Source: Fistulifera solaris (lineage: Eukaryota; Bacillariophyta; Bacillariophyceae; Naviculales; Stauroneidaceae). From it: a stretch of 64,000 nt of DNA. The position numbers were made by a program, and so were the translations under genes. Shown piece by piece: positions 55,833 to 64,000 of this stretch. Each line of letters begins with the position of its first letter. Position 1 is the first letter of the stretch. The notes beneath the pieces are model-generated. The model was not told where the DNA came from, did not search any database, and was given only the letters and a program-made list of their open reading frames with translations. Location of the stretch: NCBI GenBank assembly GCA_030295235.1, contig AP026128.1, positions 620,001 through 684,000 on the forward strand, in the 5' to 3' direction.

Positions 55833-58424
55833 TTAGTGTTTTCCCGTGCAGAGCTTGTAAACACCTTCGACGAGGTCGCTGCCGCGCTTGACGACGGCTT
55901 TTTCCATGCTACTGGCGTAAGGGACTGGCGCATCGTCCATGCATAGTCGAAGAACCGGGGCATCGAGCAAGTCAAAGAGCTCTTCCGAGATGCGGGCCGA
56001 AATAGTGGCACCAACACCTCCACTCTTGGTCGATTCGTCCAAAATGGCGAGTTTGTTCGTGCGCTTTAGTGAGGAAGCAATGGTCTCCATATCTAGAGGC
56101 TTAAGCGATCGGAGTTCAATTAGATCAATGTCAAAGCCTTCTGCTTTAATCTCGTCAATGACTAGTTGGCATTCCTTAACACCGTGCAAATAGGTCAAAA
56201 CAGTGACTGCTTTTTTGCTCTTGACACTGGCTTCGGAAGCACTGTGAAGAATAGCAGCCTTGTTGAGAGGCATGCACTTATCAAGATCGACAGTTCCCTT
56301 GACTTCCTTCATCATTTTGACAGGAGCGAACAAGAAGCATGGACCATTGTCGCGAATCATGGACTTGGTGAGGCCGTAGGCAGCTTCGGGACTGGCCGCC
56401 GTTCCGATCTTCAATCCAGGAATACCCATTACGTAAGCATGGAAGGGCTGACTGTGCTCGGCACCCAAGGCTTGGTTCGGGGCGGTACCTCCAGCACCGA
56501 TGATGGTCATGGGCATGTCGAACTGTCCTCCCGTTGTGGCGTAAGTGTTACCAGCCGAAGAAATCTCCGCCATACCGTAGATGCCAAAGTTCGTGTTCAT
56601 CAACTCCACAATGGGGCGATATCCGTTCAGAGCTTCGCCGAGGGCCTTTCCAATAAAGTGTCCTTCATCAATAATTTCGTCGGCCGCGCGGATTTGTCCG
56701 TACGTTTGCTGGGTCAATTTGGGAATATCATACGACGATCCGGCTTGAAGATCCTCAGCATGAATGGTGCAAGTAGGATCACGCAGCATTTCTTCGTGAA
56801 TGGCCAAGTTAATCGCATCACCAATACTGATTTCACCAGCACGAGCCTTCGTGCGGAGGCTTTCAATGTGCGCCGTGATGGTGTCCATTTGCTCTTTCGA
56901 AATCGTGCGGGCATTGACTTCATCGGCCCAGGCCGGTGCAGCACGAGAGTTGTAATCAAACTCGGGAGCATCCGGATATTCCAATTCCTTCGCAAGCTCG
57001 ACAGGAGGCATGGGAGAGTTATCGGCGAATTCTACAGCTTTCTTGACGTCCGCCAATACTTGCTTCTTGGCTTCTTTCAACTCTTCTTCGGTAAACACGG
57101 ACCCGGTGTACGTATCTTCAAAGATCTTGATGGGATCCTGCTCAAGTCGGGCCCACGCCTTTTCTTCCTTACGACCACGTTCGTGCTCCGGATCTGCCGG
57201 CGAGTGTCCATTGAAGCGATAGGTGTGTACTTGAAGAATGGCGGGTCCTTTGCCCGCACGAATGTGATCAATGACGGCCTTGCCACTCTTGGCGACATCG
57301 ACGGCGTTGCGTCCATCCACGAGCAATCCGGGGACGCCGTAGTGTTTTCCCTGCTTGTAGACATCCGAGTTCATGGCGACGTCGGGAGTGAATGTGTTAA
57401 TGGCACGACCATTGTCAATGACAATAATCAGCAGAGGCAAGTTGTCCTTGGCCGCGGCGTTGAGAATTTCGGCCATGCGCCCATTCTGCGAGCCACCTTC
57501 ACCAATAAAGACGACGGCAATGCGGTCATCATCGGCTGGAGGAGGCACATTTTGCTTGCGGATAATGACTTCGGGATCGTCACTCAATCCCATGGCCCGA
57601 TCGAGCAAGATGGCTTTGGCGGCGCCGGCCGCGTAGGGCAATTGCTCCGACACCAACGCCCAACCTCCTTGCATGTAGAACTCTTTATCGAAGATGTGCA
57701 TGGATCCACCCGCACCGCGGCACGAACCCGTGTCTTTCATCATGAGTTCGGCCATGACTTTACCGGGATCGCACCCACTGGCGAGCGCGTGGGTGTGCTC
57801 ACGGTAGTAACTGAATTTGCGATCTTCCTTCTTGATGGCGAAATCGACCAATCCCGGAATCGATTCTTGACCATTGTCCAAATGCATGAAACCACGAATC
57901 TTTCCTTGCATGTACTGTTGATTGCAGGCATTTTCAAAGCCACGAGCCAACATCATGGCCTTGTAGAGCTGGAGGAGTGACGCCTTGTCCATGCTGTTTT
58001 CGTAGGCGGCGACTTGTTCGGCGGAATATCCGAACGCATCTTGCAATTGTGTTGCAATATCGGTCCACGGCATATCAATGGGAGGACGCATGACAGATGA
58101 TTCGGTCGAAGCTCCGTTCTATCAAGAGAGTGTGAGAAAAGAATATTTTTGTCAGACCCGAACGAGAAAGACTGACTTACCGCGACGACATTTTCGACCG
58201 TTGTGGACATGGAGAGAGACGCGACCGGAGATCGGTAGCTCACATGCTTGTTTCCGATGCTGGGTCTGTGAAAAAGAAGAGGACTGGTTGAGAACAGGAG
58301 AAGAATAACGGTACTTGTACGGTAGGTCGTCATTCCTCATTTGTTCGTTCCGAGCAACTTACGTGAAAGCATGAGAAACGGAAGCTAGGCACAAAGCCCC
58401 AATTGCGGCACAAGAGAATTTCAT
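55833..58424 (-). CDS. Pyruvate-dehydrogenase-type E1, alpha and beta subunits fused, plastid presequence
   Basis: 810 residues from exons 58424-58363, 58265-58181 and 58118-55833; two introns (97 and 62 nt) in phase. The presequence MKFSCAAIGALCLASVSHA-FTPS is a textbook diatom plastid signal. Residues about 85-430 are E1 alpha: YREHTHALASGCDP, GSCRGAGGSMH and the ThDP motif GEGGSQNGRMAEILNAA...NLPL. Residues about 470-810 are E1 beta: HAEDLQ, GHFIGKALGEALNGYRPIVE and AEHSQPFHAYVMGIPGLKI. The protein should decarboxylate a 2-oxo acid, most likely pyruvate to feed plastid acetyl-CoA; branched-chain or acetoin substrates cannot be excluded. Convergent with VWA8 (65 bp gap). Confidence 0.82.
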
Positions 58425-58808
58425 TGTTTTTTTAATAGAAGGATAACAAGAGATCTGCAAACACCTGAAGAAGAAAATGTCTCTTTACAGATCGACGACG
58501 ACGTGTTGGTTGTGATGGACGTCGAGAAAAACAAACAAAGCGAGGAGGATGATTTCGACAAAAGAGCTACGCCACCCCAAAACCTGTAGATACTACTCTT
58601 CAAATAATAGTCAGTCCCCTTGTATGATCCAAAAAGTTAACTTACGCAGTAATAGTATACCGGTACGACTACATAGCCCCATACTACAAGAGACCGTTAG
58701 TGCGCATACGTCGACAAAATCTCCGCCCGTTCGAGGTGCGTACGACGTAATCAGTGACGTTGTCACGACAGAACCCATCGACGACGCAGTGGGACTGGAC
58801 TACTACGA

Positions 58809-59240
58809 TCCAAAAGCTTTTCAAAGGAAGTCAAGATGTTGCGTTTCAAATGAAAACCGTAATATACCTTGACACCCATAGACTCTCAAAATTGAGTAAA
58901 CATTTTTGAACTATCTTCATGGCCCTCCTTGTCGCCGTTCTATTCGTTGTCCGTCATTGGAGCGTGACTGAAATTCAGTCGCGGTCTCCTCGAACCAACA
59001 CATTGATCCTATAGTGATAATAACAGTCAACGATCCGGAAGCTTTTCAAAGACGTAAATTGAGACGTTGCGTTTTGAATGAAAACCGTAATATACCTTGA
59101 CACCCATAGACTCTCAAAATTGAGTAAACATTTTTGAACTATCTTTATGGCCCAGCTTGTCGCCGTTCTATTCGTTTTCCGCATTTGGAGCGTGACTGAA
59201 ACTCAGTCGTGGTCTCCGTAATGAGTAATGAGTAATGAAC
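58809..59240. repeat. About 228-bp tandem duplication
   Basis: Two copies; AATATACCTTGACACCC begins at 58861 and 59089 (228 bp apart). Shared blocks include TGACACCCATAGACTCTC, AAAATTGAGTAAACATTTTT and TGTCGCCGTTCTATTCGTT. Each copy ends with GTGACTGAAAxTCAGTCG, an imperfect palindrome. The second copy is followed by ATGAGTA repeats. The rest of 58425-59626 holds no supported gene. Confidence 0.88.
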
Positions 59241-59626
59241 CAACACGTAATTTTTCTATAGGGACGATTGCGCGAAGTGTATTATAGAGTGATGAAAGCA
59301 GAATGAAATTCAGGAATTCAATAAAACGAAACAAAAGCATAAGGGGATACAAGTCGAGAGACGCGCAGATCAAAAGGTGTCGTCCAGTTGTTTAGTAACT
59401 GCAAAGATAGCCGCGCACAGAGATGTAACCTTGTCCGTGTCCCTGGCTGCTTGATTCCTTTATTTGCGCCGCACTTACAGCTGATAAGCTAGTCTAATAG
59501 TGTCAGCTTCTCGCCTTCAGCGTCATCTCTCGCCGATATGCCGACGGATGATCTTTCACTTTTGTCCGTGATAAGCAAGTTAATGAGAGGCTTACACACG
59601 ATTGTAAACATAGCAACATCCCAACT

Positions 59627-60286
59627 CTATGCGTCATCCTTGACCGATTTCTTTTGGCGTTTCGAGGAGGGGGAACCAAGTTCCAGATCTTCGACGGCCT
59701 GTTCGTTTTCTTGTTCTTCGCATTCGTTGCACATGGCATCTTCCAACAGTCGTAATCGAGCACGATGTCCCAATTTGTTTGTTTCGGGCCAAAATGGCAA
59801 AGCGAGTAATACTTCAAACACATCCAAAGCGGAATCCGCCAATGGCAATATAGCTCTCCGGATTCCTTCCGCAACATCATCCTTGCAGTCGACCCGTTCC
59901 TCTAGTTGATCTTCGGAATGCAAAATGTTGGCTTCCAACAAAACTGGCTTACTGGACAAGAGCTTGCAAATATAGTCATCTTTGTGCAATCGGTCTTTGA
60001 GTTTGGATTCTTTGGATACTTGTGCCGCAGCATGGCAGATCCATTCTAACGTCGTTTCAGTCCACTCGCAATGACTTTCCAGATGAATTGTCACAGAATT
60101 GCGGGTCAATGAAAGACATCCGGAGCGATTTGATCCTTCCGTTGATTCCGCTGGTTCCCAGTGAAGTGACCATTCCTTCAATTGTTGTTCGATTGAACGA
60201 CCGGGTTTGCTTTCTTCGATATAACGACGCAACGCCGTTTCGAACGCGGCGGTTTCTACTGAATCAATGCAAGGTGAATCCGCCAT
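59627..60286 (-). CDS. Protein of unknown function with C-terminal basic motif
   Basis: 219 residues from ATG 60286 (MADSPCIDSVETAAFETALRR). Mostly helical, acidic, ending in SSKRQKKSVKDDA, a likely nuclear localisation signal. No membrane segment. Not recognised. An in-frame extension upstream to 60403 is hydrophobic but unsupported. Confidence 0.45.
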   Translation of the reverse strand: MADSPCIDSVETAAFETALRRYIEESKPGRSIEQQLKEWSLHWEPAESTEGSNRSGCLSLTRNSVTIHLESHCEWTETTLEWICHAAAQVSKESKLKDRLHKDDYICKLLSSKPVLLEANILHSEDQLEERVDCKDDVAEGIRRAILPLADSALDVFEVLLALPFWPETNKLGHRARLRLLEDAMCNECEEQENEQAVEDLELGSPSSKRQKKSVKDDA

Positions 60287-60713
60287 TCGTGCCGAAAAGT
60301 CAAGTTGTGGAAGAGAATTGAAGTTACCTGATATTGTTTGCCTTGCAGGATGCTGATCGATGCGAAGAAACGAAAACAAAAGTGAACCACACAAAAAAAT
60401 CAATCCATGTTCGTGACTAAAAGTCAGTCGGGCAAAAAGTCATTTACACTTAGAGTCTATAGTAACCTTGAAGTCAAACGACTAATGATAGAAGCCAATC
60501 TGCGGTCTGAAGTGCTAACCAAAACAAGAAGCACATTGCCATTGCTGATCAAAATTGATAGAATTGGTTGAATAGTGAACGTAATTTTGCGAGTAAAACG
60601 AAAAAAACAAAGAAATCCCCAAAATGCAGTTGGAGAAACACTATCTGAAAGGTACAATAAGCAACTATCGTGCCCCATGTCCATTGTAGAGGACCAATGT
60701 TGACTCATCATTA
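60287..60713. other. Intergenic region, 427 bp
   Basis: No gene supported. GTGACTAAAAGTCAGTCGG near 60412 is another copy of the GACT/AGTC palindrome motif. Confidence 0.4.
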
Positions 60714-61369
60714 TTATTTCTTAGCTCGATGTTTAACCATGACTCGCTTGCCAAGGGTCATGCTTTCGTTATTTATTTCCTCCTCGCATGATACATAATC
60801 CAGTTGCCCAACTTCATGAAAACCCCCATTCGGAACAAATGATCTAGCGTTGACATTCAGTTTCCCACTCTCATCGGCTTTATTCACCTCATAGCACTGA
60901 GTTGGGGTAGCAAACGATACCGATGGAACAAACATTGGTGCCGAAGGATTCGGAGCAAACGCGACCGGAGGCGCCGGCTTCCAAGAGGACACAGATGGCG
61001 CGACATAGTAATCTTGCTCTACTACATCCTGTGGATGCTTGAAAAGACATCCTTTTGTTTTGCACTCTGACCCAAAACGACACGGAATTCTCTGGTAGTG
61101 AGAAATGAGGTCATCACATTCGGCTTGCGATCGCGGGTGACGCTTGCGACAAGTAGCTGCTTCGAACGAGCAAATGCCTGCTAGATACGCCATGCATGGC
61201 TCCGTGCTTTTGGTTGTTGTGACGCTTTGTCGGATTTGTCATGCTGGTAAATACAATCGGGCCGCGTACAGCCGGCTCCGTAGAAACATTTCTCCGATAC
61301 TTTGACTCCCTTCTTCGCTTGTAAAAACACGCCGCGGTTGTTATTTACGTAGTTCTTCCCACGTGGCAT
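60714..61369 (-). CDS. CCCH zinc-finger protein with PAM2 motif(s)
   Basis: About 218 residues from ATG 61369. Three CCCH fingers: CFYGAGCTRPDCIYQH, CMAYLAGICSFEAATCRKRH and CRFGSECKTKGCLFKH. CCCH fingers bind RNA. Downstream, KLNVNARSFVP (about 60863-60831) fits the PAM2 consensus LNxxAxxFxP, which binds the MLLE domain of poly(A)-binding protein. NPSAPMFVP (about 60950-60924) is a second, weaker copy. A role in poly(A)-mRNA metabolism is inferred. A one-base frame change in the A4 run near 61213 (five As expected) splits it inside the second finger. Confidence 0.68.
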
Positions 61370-61870
61370 TCGTAAAATATTGATCTAAAGATATGTAATG
61401 TAATATCTTTGCAACAACTACAAGTACTTTCTTTGTTCTTTTCACATTTTCCTTGCTTTTTCGTCGCCCACCATTCGCTTGCATCGTCGAGCTATTTCCC
61501 TCCAACCGGACGACGGAAGCACCGGGTCATAAAAAACAAAGAAACCTCCCCCCGAGACAACATAATAGCGGACAGTCGAAAACGTTTTCTTTTCCAGACT
61601 GGCAGCAACAGTGGACGGGAAACCGGATGCTTTCGATAATACAAAAGAGTACTGGAAAGACAAAAGCGAGCGAAAAGCATTGCAAGGTGAACGAGAGGAA
61701 ATTGAAAGCGACACAAGCCCATATAAAAAAGCAGTCCCCTTCTATATAGTTGCCAAAGGAAGCTAGAGTCCGCCGGACTGATCCACAATAGAAATACAAC
61801 CGAGCGTGTGATCTATCACACCTTCTCGCAGTCATCTTCGAAAGCCACAGCACAAAGTCGAGCCATTGCG
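61370..61870. promoter_or_regulatory. Divergent intergenic region, 501 bp
   Basis: Lies between the divergent starts of the CCCH gene and the PLU-1-type gene. No repeat or clear motif seen. Confidence 0.35.
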
Positions 61871-64000
61871 ATGGGGCGACCATCTCTCACTGCAACGAGC
61901 GCAAGGCGCCCAACGACTCGTAGTGAAAACGAGGAGGAAGAGACTTTTCCGCGTCGATTCCCTCGAACAGGGAACCTCTTTCAAGTCAAGGCTTTGCCTG
62001 ACATCAATCCGTCTTACCGTTCTGAGAGGGAAAGGCCTCTTTTGATGTCTTCGGATGTCCCATACTGTACGGTGGACGAACAATACTCCGGTAAGTTTGA
62101 TCGCTATCAATTGCCAGAATTCCACGCAGATGTCGCGTATTCCTTAGCGAGAGACACCATCTACGTGATCCTTTTGTTTCGATCTATCCTTGCGTGGTCT
62201 GTTAGGCCACAGTTGACGAATCATGGCATATGGCGGACCCTTTCTTCGATCGAAGGGCTCGTCGTTGACCGCTTTGTTTTGCGGCGTCGTTCGTGAAAAA
62301 AGATGTCCTTTACGGCCGCTGGAGCAGGCTCTGGCCTCACTTTGGTTCGCCGCACCATGAATAGCTTCGACTGACATTGTTTCGTCTACTTTCTCTTCGT
62401 AAGGGTCCTCAGGAGAACAGAAGACCACGGATCGGACACTTGGTTCACCATGGTCGTCGTCCTTTTCCGCGTGCGGCCCATCAGAATTGAATGTCGTAGA
62501 TTCCAAATTCCCTGGACTGACTTTTCCATTCACGTTTACCGATAAGGAAATTTTGGATAGAGGGACAGACGTTGACGCAGCTATGACGACGACGCCTACC
62601 ACGACCATAGTTACTCGTCGCGAATCATCAAAGAAATGTACATCGGAGGAAACCGATCTAACCTTTGATTCGTGGGTCAAAGCAGTCTGCCAATGGCAAG
62701 CTGAACAGCAATTGTCTATGAAGCAGACGCAGCAGCAACCGCGACGCAAAGCTCATGCCACGAAGAAGCGCGCTCGGCCAGACGATGACGAACTGCCTCT
62801 CCCTAAGCGTGCTGCCATTATGGACAATGATGGACAGTCGTGTCAACGCGTTTGGTCGCAGTTTGTGGCACTAGGTGGGGGTCGAATGTGTTTTGCTCGA
62901 CGACACAAAGCGAAGCCGCGTTCTTGGCAAGACCTTTCGGAGCCCGTTGGAATTTTGGGCGATTATCGTTCCGACTCAACACCACCGCTTTTACATCATG
63001 AAAAAGTGCGCATTGATAATGCTGAGGATGTTTGGCAAGCTGTATTGGCATTGTGTGAAGCGCTTGTAACGCAATTGAAACAGCCGTCGGAACAAAGCCC
63101 AATTTATTTGTCACAGGTCATGCGTCTCTTGGATTACTGCAATCAATTACCTGATCCAGAGGATGTGTTTGTTGCCCAACCCCATGATACGACCATTAAA
63201 GATATTCATGAAAATCTTGATTTGCTGCTTGCGCATGTCGAAACCGCCCGCTCGCATCAAGCTCGTCTAATTGATTTTTGGTACCAAAAGGGAGCGGACG
63301 TCGACGAACTTCGTAAGCGCCTTGATATATTGATGAAAGAAAGCCCTCTTCAGCTGGACGAAGTCCACGAACTCAAATCCCAGACAGATGCCGTGGTGAA
63401 ATGGCAGGTGCGAGTAGAAAAAGGTTTTGACAGTATAGAAGATGCCGAAGCACTTGTTCGCGAAGGTGAGACTTTGGGCTTTGAATCAAAGGGGCTATCA
63501 CAGCTTAGATTGAGATTAAGCAAAATTTATGAAATCAGAGAGAGTGTCAGAGAGTGGCGGTTTTCTGGTAGAAAGGAATCCACAAAATTCTTGGCTAACT
63601 TGGTCCGAGAAATCCAGCGCGTTCGATGCCCTTTTGAAGAAGCTCAGGAGGTTTTGTCTCTACAACAGGAGTCGGACTCGTGGATTGACAGAGCCAGTAT
63701 TGCTATTCGAACAAAACTAAGCCTGCAAGAGATGGATGATCTTGTGAAACGTGGAGAAGCACTGCCGTTGGATTTGTCTGAGTTTATCGACAAATTGTCG
63801 ACACGTATTGCTCTAGGAAAAAGTTGGCTCGAGCGCTTCGTGGACGCAGTGCAGCAACCTGAAAGTGATCCATCCCAGTCTTCTTCTTTACATATGTATA
63901 AATGGATGCAAAATATACGACTTGCGTTGAATCCTTCAGCTGAGGATGGTGATACTGTCGTTCCTACCTTGCACGAATTGGCGTCTGAGGGTGGAAGACT
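61871..64000 (+). CDS. PLU-1-domain (KDM5-like region) chromatin protein, 5' part
   Basis: Exon 1 is 61871-62090. A 313-nt GT-AG intron (62091-62403; donor GTAAGT, pyrimidine-rich acceptor) joins exon 2 in phase, which stays open to the window end. The N-terminus is basic and polar with an NLS-like stretch (RRKAHATKKRARP, LPLPKRA). From about 63100 the protein is a helical array of the PLU-1 type, e.g. LQEMDDLVKRGEALPLDLSEF, then GKSWLERF, as found in KDM5/JARID1 and PHD-finger proteins. No JmjN, ARID or JmjC domain precedes it, so demethylase activity cannot be claimed. Incomplete at the 3' end. Confidence 0.55.

Noticed and set aside
56166-57980. Plus-strand 604-codon open frame
   Set aside because: It is the antisense shadow of the E1 alpha/beta gene; codon bias leaves it open by chance.
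62144-62749. Minus-strand 201-residue open frame
   Set aside because: It overlaps the well-supported plus-strand PLU-1-type gene and its intron and has no recognisable domain.

Overview
This window looks like nuclear DNA of a photosynthetic stramenopile, most likely a pennate diatom. The genes are close together on both strands, with a few short GT-AG introns (mostly 58-127 nt). Several proteins begin with a bipartite plastid signal: a signal peptide with a Phe at the predicted cleavage site (AFTP, AFVP, AFLP, RAFL). Others start with Arg-rich mitochondrial presequences, and several belong to families I associate with diatoms. I cannot name the species.

Layout. 1-6.0 kb: 3' part of an ISWI-accessory (DDT/WSD-type) chromatin protein, then an INTS2-like Integrator subunit on the minus strand. 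6.0-13.7 kb: a 34-bp minisatellite, a Lys-rich coiled-coil protein, an armadillo-repeat protein, a small membrane protein, a 1-kb palindrome-rich satellite and a mitochondrial J-protein. 14.3-25.8 kb: ALG5, a rolling-stone-like membrane protein, a flavin monooxygenase, a diatom-type zinc-finger protein, a selenoprotein H-like gene with an in-frame UGA and a candidate SECIS, DNAJC9, and a plastid-type amino-acid transporter. 25.8-34.9 kb: the same 34-bp minisatellite again, an RRP6-like exonuclease with a C-terminal membrane anchor, mitochondrial NADPH-GOGAT small subunit, a 212-bp satellite, glutathione reductase and a TPR-like protein. 36-43.5 kb: small plastid and membrane proteins, a choline/ethanolamine-kinase-like protein with a signal peptide, and a conserved unknown. 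43.66-51.56 kb: a Tc1/mariner-like element (TA duplication, 30-bp inverted repeats) split by a complete 5,859-bp Mutator-like element (130-bp perfect inverted repeats, 9-bp duplication). 51.7-64 kb: VWA8, a plastid pyruvate-dehydrogenase-type E1 with alpha and beta subunits fused, a nuclear-type unknown, a CCCH zinc-finger protein with PAM2 motifs, and the start of a PLU-1-domain protein that runs off the end.

Themes. The genes are mostly housekeeping: chromatin and RNA processing (WSD, INTS2, RRP6-like, CCCH/PAM2, PLU-1), chaperones (two J-proteins), redox (SelH, glutathione reductase, FMO) and carbon/nitrogen metabolism (GltD, E1, amino-acid transporter). Tandem repeats sit mainly in divergent intergenic regions, and five arrays of unrelated sequence share a period of about 200-228 bp.

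Caution on sequence quality. About fifteen otherwise convincing genes or gene parts change frame by one base, nearly always at a short homopolymer. This is the pattern expected from an unpolished long-read consensus, so I describe such genes as single genes with an apparent frameshift rather than as pseudogenes.
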